Part shown: positions 1-7,585 of the stretch, in pieces
Layout: each line of letters opens with the position of its first letter
How positions within the stretch are numbered: position 1 is the first letter of the stretch
DNA from: Sulfurimonas sp.
GTDB taxonomy: Bacteria; Campylobacterota; Campylobacteria; Campylobacterales; Sulfurimonadaceae
Assembly (NCBI GenBank): GCA_027063585.1
Contig: JAMORM010000058.1
Span: 1-8,345 of the forward strand
Length of the DNA stretch: 8,345 nucleotides
Direction of reading: 5' to 3'
Made by a program: the position numbers and the translations under genes
Notes under the pieces: generated by a model
Seen by the model: the letters and a program-made list of their open reading frames with translations, nothing else
Told to the model about the DNA's origin: nothing
Databases searched by the model: none

Positions 1-97
1 CTGAGTTTTTTATGTTTAGAAGTTTTTTTGAGCGTTTTTCTTATCATTTTTATACTTATATAGTTTATTTAATTTGTATAAAAATTATATCCATATT

Positions 98-1954
98 TTA
101 TTTAATTTCTGCTCTAGGTTCGTCAAAATAATAACCTTGTGATTTATTGACACCTAATTCTACAAGTTTATCTTGTATCTCTTTTGTTTCTACGTACTCG
201 CCAATTGTTTTGATGTTCATCTCTTTTGCAAAGGCAACAATGACAGAGGTCAATATTTCTGAACGTTTGTCATCAACTATTGATCTAATTATACTGCCGT
301 CAATTTTTATAAAGTCAGCTTGAAGTTTCATGAGGTATTCAAAGTTTGAATAGCCTGTTCCAAAATCATCTATAGCTATTTTACAACCATATGATTTTAC
401 TTTTTGTATAAATTTTTCGATTTCATCAAAATTTTCTATGCTTTCGCTCTCTACAATTTCAAAAATAACTCTTTGGCTGATATTATAAGTTTGCAGTGTT
501 TGAAAAATATATGTTTTAATGTCTTTATCTAAAATATCCTCAATTGTGAGATTGATAGAAAATTCATAATCATTATCCTTAAATGCTTCAAAGCTTTTTT
601 TGACGACGATTTTTGTGAGTTTTTTATAGAGTTTGGCTTTTTTTGCAATTTCTAAAAAGTGCCATGGAGTTATTATATTGCCCTTCTTATCGATAAGTCG
701 TATGAGTGCTTCATACTTGCTTATAGTATTTGTATTATTGTCCATAATTGGTTGAAAAAACATTACTATTCTGTCATCTAAAATTGCGTCTTTTATCTCT
801 TGTATCCATTTTAAGTTGTTTTCGTATTCTTCATTGAGGGAAGCTTCATCACTGTAAAAAATTATATTTTTTGATTCTTTTTTTGCAAGTTTTAATGCCA
901 TATTCGCTGTTGGAAGCAGTAGTTCCGTCTCTTCAAAAGAGATACCGACCGTAATATTTAAAAAGATATCATGATCCTCTATGGTGATTGGGTGTTTGTG
1001 TATCTCTTGAATAAGTAACTGTAGATTATTTTTGAGAATATCATGGTCTCTTTCTTTTGAGAGTAATACAAATTCATCACCGTTGAGTCTGAAGAGTTTA
1101 CATTCTGGGTTTTTTTTGAGATTTTCTTGTAAAAAATCAGCAAATTTTACCAAGACTTTATCTCCGAATTTTTCACCGTAGAGATCGTTTATCTGGCTAA
1201 AAGTATCTATATTGATAAGTAGTAAAGAGAAATTAGATGTTTCTTTTTTTGCTTCAATGAGTGCACGTCTGTTTGGCAGACCAGTCAGTGTGTCCGTATA
1301 AAACATTTTTGTTAATTCATCTTGCGTGTATTCCATTAGCTCATTATGCTTGTCTTGGAGTTTTTGTTTTGTAGTAATATTTGTTTTATGAATAAAATAT
1401 TTTAGTAGAAGATATATCCCGCATAGTGCAACAGTTATATTGAGGAAAAGGAAAATTTCTTGCGCAAGAGGCGGTACTGTATGGGGATAATTTTTTATTA
1501 AAATCGGGTCTAGCACTACGGACAAGACGACTAAAGCTATGAAAGCATAGAGCCAATACTGTGAGTTTTCTTTTTTCTCATGCACCAGTGAGGCAATAGG
1601 AGCAAAGAATGCCCATATCATCACATAACTTCCCTGTGCGAAACCACCCAAGGACCACATCAACAAAAAAGGCAAAATGAGAACTAATAACATTTGTACC
1701 TTTTGAACGACTAAAAGGTTTCCATTTCTTTTATAGCACCAAAGATTTAAAAAAGAGACAAGAGAGTAAAAAAGAGGAATAGCGGCTGGTATATATTGCC
1801 CAAAAATGGCATAAATAAGTGCCCATATAAGGCTAACAGGACCGATTATCATCGGTACAATGAGGATTGAAGCTTCTTTTAATTCATCTGCACTTATTTC
1901 ACCGGTATTAAAGTTGAGTAGTGTATGTAAGTAATTTTTATAAGTTTGAATCAT
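98..1954 (-). CDS. Membrane-anchored GGDEF/EAL c-di-GMP signalling protein, probable phosphodiesterase
   Basis: This 618-aa protein probably hydrolyses cyclic di-GMP at the inner membrane in response to a signal sensed by its N-terminal domain. Residues 29-190 hold about six hydrophobic segments (near 29-50, 53-73, 85-102, 108-124, 135-152, 165-187) joined by a short helical linker to a GGDEF domain (about 215-370). That domain keeps the DxLTGLPNR start (221-229) and metal-binding D250, but its signature reads NGDEF (291-295), and the RxxD inhibitory site is absent (NPEC at 282-285). The EAL domain (about 380-618) looks catalytically complete: EAL 415-417, N468, E499, D529-D530, K550, E586 and Q606. 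Cyclase activity is therefore doubtful and phosphodiesterase activity likely; this is inference from motifs. I do not recognise the membrane domain as a named sensor family. The ATG at 1954 lies just behind a strong extended -10 box but has no clear Shine-Dalgarno sequence. It is transcribed divergently from the helicase gene. Confidence 0.93.
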   Translation of the reverse strand: MIQTYKNYLHTLLNFNTGEISADELKEASILIVPMIIGPVSLIWALIYAIFGQYIPAAIPLFYSLVSFLNLWCYKRNGNLLVVQKVQMLLVLILPFLLMWSLGGFAQGSYVMIWAFFAPIASLVHEKKENSQYWLYAFIALVVLSVVLDPILIKNYPHTVPPLAQEIFLFLNITVALCGIYLLLKYFIHKTNITTKQKLQDKHNELMEYTQDELTKMFYTDTLTGLPNRRALIEAKKETSNFSLLLINIDTFSQINDLYGEKFGDKVLVKFADFLQENLKKNPECKLFRLNGDEFVLLSKERDHDILKNNLQLLIQEIHKHPITIEDHDIFLNITVGISFEETELLLPTANMALKLAKKESKNIIFYSDEASLNEEYENNLKWIQEIKDAILDDRIVMFFQPIMDNNTNTISKYEALIRLIDKKGNIITPWHFLEIAKKAKLYKKLTKIVVKKSFEAFKDNDYEFSINLTIEDILDKDIKTYIFQTLQTYNISQRVIFEIVESESIENFDEIEKFIQKVKSYGCKIAIDDFGTGYSNFEYLMKLQADFIKIDGSIIRSIVDDKRSEILTSVIVAFAKEMNIKTIGEYVETKEIQDKLVELGVNKSQGYYFDEPRAEIK

Positions 1955-1973
1955 TAGACTACTTTTTTTTCTA

Positions 1974-1998
1974 ATTATATCACAAATTTATCACAAAT
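1974..1998 (-). promoter_or_regulatory. Promoter of the GGDEF/EAL gene with a tandem 11-bp repeat
   Basis: Read on the minus strand, TTGTGATA occurs twice (1996-1989 and 1985-1978), exactly 11 bp apart. The second copy runs into a perfect extended -10 box, TGATATAAT (1982-1974). No -35 box is visible, as is common in Campylobacterota. Transcription would start near 1967, giving a leader of only about 13 nt. The repeat overlaps the -10 box, which fits a regulator that binds two adjacent sites on one face of the helix, perhaps a repressor. The repeat and the box are seen directly; the regulator is inference. Confidence 0.6.
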
Positions 1999-2068
1999 AT
2001 TGCTTAATCAGGTATTAAATTTTATTATCTAATTTATAAAAGAAATGTAATACAAAAATTATAAAATA

Positions 2069-2077
2069 TGCTAAAAT
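2069..2077 (+). promoter_or_regulatory. Extended -10 promoter of the helicase-pepN operon
   Basis: TG-C-TAAAAT at 2069-2077 is an extended -10 box with five of six bases matching TATAAT. It lies 25 bp before the helicase start. No -35 box stands out in the A/T-rich upstream DNA. A Shine-Dalgarno-like AAGGGA (2092-2097) precedes the ATG at 2103. Confidence 0.55.
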
Positions 2078-2102
2078 TACATATATTAATTAAGGGAAGA
2101 AG

Positions 2103-3374
2103 ATGTCATTTGAAAAGCTGGGAGTTTTTAAGCCGTTGCTTGATGCTATAAACGATTTGGGCTATAACGAGCCAACACTTGTTCAAACAAGAGCTATTCC
2201 TTTAGTATTGGGAAAAAAAGATGTTTTTGCTACAGCCCAAACCGGAACAGGCAAGACGGCTGCTTTTGCATTGCCGATATTGCAAAAAATGCGTAAACAT
2301 GTTGAAGGTAAAGGTGTCCGTGCCATAATACTTTCGCCTACAAGAGAATTGAGTATACAAATCTATGAGGATATTGCTGCGTATTCCAAGTACATGAATA
2401 TAAAAACAACAATTTTGGTTGGCGGTAAAGATTTACAGAAACAGCGAGAGGCCTTAAAAAAAGGTACAGAAATTGTTATTGCAACACCGGGGCGATTACT
2501 TGAACATATAGAAAATGGATTAAGTCTTAAAGATGTCGAAGTGTTTGTCCTTGATGAGGCAGACAGAATGTTAGATATGGGGTTTACAAAAGATATACGT
2601 AAAATTCATCCGCTGCTGCCAAAAAGACACCAAACACTTCTTTTTTCCGCTACATTTAGCGATAAAGTCAGAAAACTTTCTAAACTCATTTTGACAAAAC
2701 CTGCATTTATTGAAACAGCGAAGAAAAATACAACGGTTGATACTATAAATCAGGTGGCATATCTTGTAGATACTGTAAGAAAAGCCGAGCTTTTGGCTTA
2801 CTTGATAGGTTCAAGAAACTTTCCTCAGGTTTTAGTATTTACTCGAACTAAAGTCAGTGCTGATGCACTGAGCGAAGAGTTGAAAAAAGACGGACTGAAA
2901 TGCGGCGTGATTCACGGCGACAGAACAAAAGCAAACCGTCTTAAAACACTTAACCAGTTTAAAGAGGGCAAAATCAAGGTTTTGGTGGCAACAGACATCG
3001 CTTCACGTGGACTTGACATAGAAGAATTACCATATGTAATCAACTATGAACTGCCGTCAATCCCTGAGGATTATGTACATCGTGTTGGACGAACAGGGCG
3101 TGCAGGACGGGAAGGCGAGGCAATTTCACTTATAGATATTTATGAAAAGTATGATATAAAAGATATAGAAAAGCTTATAGGTCAAAAAATACCCCAAGAA
3201 ACAGTAGAAGGATTTGAACCTGATCCAAATATTCGAAGAAAAGATGTGGATGAAGTCAAATTAAAAGCTGAACATAAAAAAACTGAGAATAAAAAAGTGC
3301 GTCAATATAATAAAAATACGACAGGCATGGTTTCAAAGAAAAAGAGAAAAACAACCAAACGAGATGCAAAATAA
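2103..3374 (+). CDS. rhlE: DEAD-box ATP-dependent RNA helicase, RhlE type
   Basis: This 423-aa cytoplasmic enzyme unwinds or remodels RNA using ATP, with likely roles in ribosome assembly, mRNA turnover or growth at low temperature (family knowledge). All core motifs are present in order: Q motif with F3 and Q28, AQTGTGKT (45-52), PTREL (79-83), TPGR (128-131), DEAD (151-154), SAT (182-184), FTRT near 246-249, ATDIASRGLDI (296-306) and HRVGRTGRAG (326-335). The two RecA-like domains are followed by a lysine/arginine-rich tail (about 378-421) typical of RNA-binding extensions, shorter than in many RhlE proteins. Start choice: AAGGGA lies 5 bp ahead and the Q motif begins at residue 3, leaving no room for a later start. 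Its stop codon overlaps the pepN start. RhlE is the best subfamily match; another DEAD-box subfamily is possible. Confidence 0.95.
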   Translation: MSFEKLGVFKPLLDAINDLGYNEPTLVQTRAIPLVLGKKDVFATAQTGTGKTAAFALPILQKMRKHVEGKGVRAIILSPTRELSIQIYEDIAAYSKYMNIKTTILVGGKDLQKQREALKKGTEIVIATPGRLLEHIENGLSLKDVEVFVLDEADRMLDMGFTKDIRKIHPLLPKRHQTLLFSATFSDKVRKLSKLILTKPAFIETAKKNTTVDTINQVAYLVDTVRKAELLAYLIGSRNFPQVLVFTRTKVSADALSEELKKDGLKCGVIHGDRTKANRLKTLNQFKEGKIKVLVATDIASRGLDIEELPYVINYELPSIPEDYVHRVGRTGRAGREGEAISLIDIYEKYDIKDIEKLIGQKIPQETVEGFEPDPNIRRKDVDEVKLKAEHKKTENKKVRQYNKNTTGMVSKKKRKTTKRDAK

Positions 3375-5932
3375 TGAGCAAAGCACAAGCAAAATATTTA
3401 AAAGATTACAAGAAACCTGCATATGCAATAAAAACAGTAGATTTAACGTTTGAATTGTTTGAAGAAGAGACTATTGTAACAAATAGTATGCAGATAACAA
3501 AAGCAGATATGAATGAAAAAGATTTAAAGCTTGATGCGGTTAATTTGGAACTTTTGGAAGTCTCTTTAAACGGCTTGAAACTGCAGGAGAGTCGTTATAT
3601 TATAGAAGAAGAGAATCTTACTATTATAAATGTTCCGAACGAATTTGAAATAAAAATAAAAAACAAAATATACCCACAAAATAATACAGAACTCGAAGGA
3701 TTGTATAAATCGGGCGATATTTTCTGTACGCAAAATGAGCCTGAGGGCTTTAGAAGTATAACGCCTTACCTTGACCGTCCCGATATTATGAGTGTTTTTA
3801 CAACGACGGTTGTCGCAGACAAGAAAAAATATCCGATTTTGCTGAGTAATGGTAATAAAATAAAATGTCATGAAAGCTTTGATGAGCGCCATGGTGTTAC
3901 CTGGCATGATCCACATCCAAAGCCGTCATACCTTTTTGCCCTTGTTGCAGGTGATTTGGGAGTCATAAGTGATGAATTTGTAACGATGAGCGGTAATAAA
4001 GTCGCTTTAAATATTTACTGTGATTTAGGCAATGAAAATAAGTGTCATCACGCAATGCGCTCACTCAAAGAGGCAATGAAATGGGATGAAGAAGAATACG
4101 GCCGTGAATACGATTTGGATATTTACAATATTGTGGCAGTAGATAGTTTTAACATGGGAGCTATGGAGAATAAAGGGCTTAATATTTTTAACTCAGCTTA
4201 TGTTCTGGCAGATAGTGACACGGCAACGGATGCAAACTTTATAGGAATCGAGAGTGTAATATCGCATGAATATTTTCATAACTGGACAGGAAACCGTATT
4301 ACATGTAGAGACTGGTTTCAGCTAACACTTAAAGAGGGATTGACGGTTTTTCGTGACCAATGTTTCTCAGCAGATATGAACTCACCTGAAGTACAGCGAA
4401 TAGAAGATGTAAAAGCACTCAGAGAAAGACAGTTTGTAGAAGATGCTTCTCCAATGCGTCATCCGATTCAGCCGGAGTCTTATATATCTATGAATAATTT
4501 TTATACGGCAACAGTTTACGAAAAAGGGGCTGAAGTTATACGCATGGTCTATACGCTTTTAGGCAAAGAAAAATTTACAAATGCAACAGATTTGTATTTT
4601 GAAACTTTTGACGGACAGGCGATAACGACAGATGATTTTTTATGGGCTATGAGTCAAGGTGGAAATATTGATCTTGAAGCGTTTAAGAAATGGTATCACC
4701 AAAGCGGAACACCTCGTCTCAAAGTCGAAGAGTCTTTTGAAAATGGTGTCTATTCACTTGCATTGACTCAAATAATTCCCGATAGTGTTGATGGAAAAAA
4801 ACAAGAGCCGTATTACTATCCATTGAAAATGGGACTGCTGGATGAACAGGGCAGGGAAGTTTTGGCAAAAACATTGATACTCTCAAAAGAGCATGAAACA
4901 TTTGTCTTTGAAAACTTTGAGACAAAACCTGTACTTTCAATCAATCGGGATTTTTCTGCACCGATTATTATTGAGCAGCAGAAGAATGAATATGCCTTTT
5001 TAATGAAGTATGATACAAATAGTTTTACGCAGTATGAAGCGACACAAAATTTTGCATTGCAGACGATAAATAAACTGATAAACTCAGATGAAATGGATGA
5101 AACATTTGTAGATGCTTATGGATATCTACTAGATTTGGATGTGGATTTATCATACAAAGCACTGCTTTTACAACTGCCTTCGGTCTCTGCAATTATGCAA
5201 CTTCAAAAAGAGATTGATTTTGAAGAAATATATGCAGCACAAGACAAATTATTAAAACATATAGCTCAGAAATTTAAAAATAAACTTTTGGATATATACA
5301 AACAAAATCATATGCCTATATCGATAAATTTAGAAGCAGAATATATAGCAAAGCGTGCTATTAAAAACAGAGTGTTAAAAATTCTTTCAGCGCTTAAAAA
5401 TGATGAGGTTGCCCAGTTGGCACAAAAGCAGTACGAAGAGTCTTTGACAATGACAGACAGAATTGTCGCACTGGATGTTTTAGAGAACTTACATGTAAGC
5501 TATGCGCAGACAGCATTGCAGGATTTTTATAACAAATACAAAGATGAAACGCTTGTAATGAATAAATATTTTGCAATTATAGCGTCTTCAAGCAGATATG
5601 ATGTGCTAGAACGTGTTGAAAAACTGCAAAGAGACAAAGTATATGATGAAAAAGTTCCAAATCTTGTGCGCTCATTAGTCGGCTCATTTGCAAGAAACCA
5701 TAAACATTTTCATGCTAAAGACGGAAGCGGGTATAAATTTTTGGCCGATAAAATCATAGCGATAGATAAAATTAACCCACAAATGGCCTCTGGCCTCTGT
5801 GGTGCCTTTAAAGTTTGTGACAAAATGAATAAGCACAATAAGAATTTGATGAAAAAAGAGCTCTCGCGTGTAATTTCTACACAGGGTCTTTCAAAAAATA
5901 GTTTTGAAATTATAGATAAAATATTAAAGTAA
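3374..5932 (+). CDS. pepN: Aminopeptidase N (M1 family zinc metallopeptidase)
   Basis: This 852-aa cytosolic exopeptidase removes N-terminal residues from peptides in the last steps of protein breakdown. The exopeptidase motif GAMEN is at 262-266 and the zinc site HEYFH at 298-302. H298, H302 and E321 are the ligands (HExxH-x18-E), E299 is the general base and Y382 is the transition-state tyrosine. The N-terminal beta domain (about 1-190) includes a TQNEPEG segment (119-125) matching the substrate-anchoring region of E. coli PepN. The catalytic domain spans about 191-430, followed by an Ig-like domain (about 430-540) and a helical C-terminal domain (about 540-852). Length is close to the 870 aa of E. 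coli PepN. The AKYLKDY start (residues 6-12) also resembles E. coli PepN, supporting this ATG. It has no strong Shine-Dalgarno sequence and overlaps the helicase stop by one base, so translation probably depends on coupling. Confidence 0.97.
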   Translation: MSKAQAKYLKDYKKPAYAIKTVDLTFELFEEETIVTNSMQITKADMNEKDLKLDAVNLELLEVSLNGLKLQESRYIIEEENLTIINVPNEFEIKIKNKIYPQNNTELEGLYKSGDIFCTQNEPEGFRSITPYLDRPDIMSVFTTTVVADKKKYPILLSNGNKIKCHESFDERHGVTWHDPHPKPSYLFALVAGDLGVISDEFVTMSGNKVALNIYCDLGNENKCHHAMRSLKEAMKWDEEEYGREYDLDIYNIVAVDSFNMGAMENKGLNIFNSAYVLADSDTATDANFIGIESVISHEYFHNWTGNRITCRDWFQLTLKEGLTVFRDQCFSADMNSPEVQRIEDVKALRERQFVEDASPMRHPIQPESYISMNNFYTATVYEKGAEVIRMVYTLLGKEKFTNATDLYFETFDGQAITTDDFLWAMSQGGNIDLEAFKKWYHQSGTPRLKVEESFENGVYSLALTQIIPDSVDGKKQEPYYYPLKMGLLDEQGREVLAKTLILSKEHETFVFENFETKPVLSINRDFSAPIIIEQQKNEYAFLMKYDTNSFTQYEATQNFALQTINKLINSDEMDETFVDAYGYLLDLDVDLSYKALLLQLPSVSAIMQLQKEIDFEEIYAAQDKLLKHIAQKFKNKLLDIYKQNHMPISINLEAEYIAKRAIKNRVLKILSALKNDEVAQLAQKQYEESLTMTDRIVALDVLENLHVSYAQTALQDFYNKYKDETLVMNKYFAIIASSSRYDVLERVEKLQRDKVYDEKVPNLVRSLVGSFARNHKHFHAKDGSGYKFLADKIIAIDKINPQMASGLCGAFKVCDKMNKHNKNLMKKELSRVISTQGLSKNSFEIIDKILK

Positions 5933-5964
5933 GTTTAAATATAATAACTAATCAATTTTTTGAT

Positions 5965-5983
5965 GCCCTAAAATAGGGCTTTT
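5965..5983 (+). terminator. Rho-independent terminator after pepN
   Basis: GCCCTA (5965-5970) pairs perfectly with TAGGGC (5974-5979) around an AAA loop, followed by TTTT. It sits 32 bp after the pepN stop and before the sqr promoter region. The stem is short (6 bp) but GC-rich for this genome, so it should separate the helicase-pepN operon from sqr. Confidence 0.75.
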
Positions 5984-6023
5984 GTGAGCTTTATTTTTAT
6001 AACTTATTTGCTTTATAACAAAA

Positions 6024-6068
6024 TATAATACATACTTGTGATAACATTGTGATATCATTTTGATAAAG
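6024..6068 (+). promoter_or_regulatory. Promoter and tandem-repeat operator of the sqr-like gene
   Basis: Three motif copies follow one another at an exact 11-bp period: TTGTGATA (6036-6043), TTGTGATA (6047-6054) and TTTTGATA (6058-6065, one mismatch). The second copy continues into TGATATCAT (6050-6058), an extended -10 box with five of six bases matching. A perfect TATAAT also occurs just upstream (6024-6029), so the true start site is ambiguous: about 6036 from the upstream box or about 6065 from the downstream one. Either way the repeats lie across the promoter. An 11-bp direct repeat is typical of sites for OmpR/PhoB-type response regulators (family knowledge); which regulator binds here cannot be told from the window. 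Confidence 0.55.
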
Positions 6069-6100
6069 TTACTAAGAACTTAAATTGAGAGGAAAATTAT

Positions 6101-7570
6101 ATGGCAAGATTAGTTGTATTAGGTGGTGGTGTTGCTGGTCATACAACGGCAACGTTCGCTGCAAAATGGTTAGGCTCGGAGCATGAGGTTGTAGTTGTTA
6201 CACCAAATGCAAAATGGAACTGGATTCCATCAAACATATGGGTGGGTGTCGGTCAAATGACGAAAGAAGAAGTTACATTTGATTTAGCACCTGTTTATGC
6301 AAAAGCCGGTATTAATTATTATCAGGCAAAAGCGGTTTCTTTAAATCCAGAAGGTTCTGAATCAAGTGATAGACCTTTTGTTACTATAGAGTATACAAGC
6401 GCTGATAAAGCCGGACAGAGTGAAAATATAGAGTATGATTATATTGTCAATGCAACAGGACCAAAACTAAATTTCGGAGCAACTCCAGGGTTAGGTGAAG
6501 GCTCTAATTTAGGAGAGCATACAGTTTCTGTTTGTACTGCTGATCATGCTGTGCATGCTTCAGAAAAGTTTGCAGAAGCTATTGAAAAAATGAAAAGCGG
6601 GACACGTCAAAAATTTCTAATCGGTACAGGTCACGGTATGTGTACATGTCAGGGTGCTGCATTTGAATATATTTTTAATATAGAACATGAATTGAGAAAA
6701 GCCGGTGTTCGTGACATGGCTGATATAAAGTGGATTTCAAATGAATCTTTCTTGGGTGACTTTGGTATGGGTGGACTGCACATGAAAGTCGGCGGATACG
6801 TTGTGTCTTCTAAACTTTTTGCCGAATCACTTTTTGCTGAACGTAGTATTGATTGGCTTATTGGCGCACATACTTCTAAAGTGGAAGCCGGAAAAGTGGA
6901 GTATGAACTGCTTGACGGTTCAACAGGTGAAGAAGAATTTGATTTTTCTATGCTTATTCCGCCGTTTGCAGGTGTTGGTTTAAAAGCATATGACAAAGCA
7001 GGTGAAGATATTACGGATACCGTATTTGCTCCAAATGGGTTTATGAAAGTTGATGCTGATTATACACCTAAGCCTTATGCTGAATGGAAAGCAAGCGACT
7101 GGCCAAGAACATATCAAAATCCTACATATAAAAATATGTTTGCTGCAGGTATTGCTTTTGCACCGCCACATATTATTTCAAAACCAATGAAGTCTCCAAA
7201 TGGTACGCCGATTAATCCAACACCGCCAAGAACAGGTATGCCTTCAGGTATTATCGGGAAAGCGGTTGCGCATTCGGTTTCTGATTTGATGACAAAAGGT
7301 GAAAATGCCCATTTACATGAAGCATCAATGGCTGAAATGGGTGCTGCATGTGTGGCATCTGCAGGTAAAGGTATATTTGACGGAACTGCGGCTGCTATGA
7401 CTGTTTATCCGGTTGTTCCTGACTTTGAAAAATACCCTGGAACAGGTCGTGATACAGATTATACTTTTGGTGAAATTGGTCTTGCAGGACACTGGATTAA
7501 ACATATTTTACATCATCTGTTTATCTATAAAGCAAAACTTAATCCAGGTTGGACATTAATTCCAGAATAA
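6101..7570 (+). CDS. sqr: Sulfide:quinone reductase-like FAD flavoprotein
   Basis: This 489-aa protein most likely oxidises sulfide and passes the electrons to membrane quinone. The FAD-binding GGGVAG (8-13) opens a Rossmann fold, with NATGP (117-121) at the end of the first nucleotide-binding region and a second FAD segment NMFAAGIAFA (345-354). Four cysteines are present. C145 (SVCTADHA), C183 (TCQGAAFEY) and C417 (AACVASAGKG) line up with the three redox cysteines of SQRs, and C181 is an extra one forming CxC. The C-terminal stretch (about 463-480) is rich in H, I, L and K and could be the amphipathic helix that docks SQRs on the membrane. It is longer than the roughly 430-aa type I enzymes, suggesting one of the other SQR types; I cannot assign the type. 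There is no signal peptide, as usual for SQR. AGAGGA (6088-6093) precedes the start by 7 bp. A flavocytochrome c-like subunit is less likely because no cytochrome partner follows. Confidence 0.88.
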   Translation: MARLVVLGGGVAGHTTATFAAKWLGSEHEVVVVTPNAKWNWIPSNIWVGVGQMTKEEVTFDLAPVYAKAGINYYQAKAVSLNPEGSESSDRPFVTIEYTSADKAGQSENIEYDYIVNATGPKLNFGATPGLGEGSNLGEHTVSVCTADHAVHASEKFAEAIEKMKSGTRQKFLIGTGHGMCTCQGAAFEYIFNIEHELRKAGVRDMADIKWISNESFLGDFGMGGLHMKVGGYVVSSKLFAESLFAERSIDWLIGAHTSKVEAGKVEYELLDGSTGEEEFDFSMLIPPFAGVGLKAYDKAGEDITDTVFAPNGFMKVDADYTPKPYAEWKASDWPRTYQNPTYKNMFAAGIAFAPPHIISKPMKSPNGTPINPTPPRTGMPSGIIGKAVAHSVSDLMTKGENAHLHEASMAEMGAACVASAGKGIFDGTAAAMTVYPVVPDFEKYPGTGRDTDYTFGEIGLAGHWIKHILHHLFIYKAKLNPGWTLIPE

Positions 7571-7573
7571 AAA

Positions 7574-7580
7574 AAAGGAG
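7574..7580 (+). promoter_or_regulatory. Strong Shine-Dalgarno site of the small protein
   Basis: AAAGGAG is separated by 5 bp from the ATG at 7586 and begins only 4 bases after the sqr stop codon. It is the strongest ribosome binding site in the window and is the main reason to regard the following 57-codon frame as a real gene. Confidence 0.7.
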
Positions 7581-7585
7581 ACAAT

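Noticed and set aside
1..47. Possible start of a minus-strand gene (ATG at 47, 15 lysine-rich codons) with a TATAAT at 89-84 upstream.
   Set aside because: No Shine-Dalgarno sequence, too few codons to judge, and TATAAT is common by chance in such A/T-rich DNA. It stays an open possibility only.
137..144. Single TTGTGATT inside the GGDEF/EAL coding region, resembling the promoter repeat.
   Set aside because: One imperfect copy with no partner at 11 bp, inside a conserved coding sequence; expected by chance.
1963..1970. Run of eight T just upstream of the GGDEF/EAL start, considered as a phase-variable tract.
   Set aside because: Too short, outside the coding region, and ordinary for DNA of this base composition.
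3566..3916. 116-codon open frame on the minus strand inside pepN.
   Set aside because: It lies wholly opposite a clear PepN coding region and its product resembles no family; composition artefact.
4719..4940. 73-codon minus-strand frame inside pepN.
   Set aside because: Antisense to conserved coding sequence, with no ribosome site or family resemblance.
5394..5576. 60-codon minus-strand frame inside the pepN C-terminal domain.
   Set aside because: Antisense to pepN with no supporting signal.
5784..5797. Perfect tandem copy of the 7-mer TGGCCTC inside pepN, considered as a frameshift or slippage site.
   Set aside because: The frame stays open on both sides and the surrounding protein still resembles PepN; two copies of a 7-mer are not enough to suggest phase variation.
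6649..7171. Open frames on both strands inside the sqr-like gene (6649-6996 minus, 6801-6983 plus, 6980-7171 minus).
   Set aside because: All lie within the conserved SQR-like frame and have no independent start signals or recognisable products.
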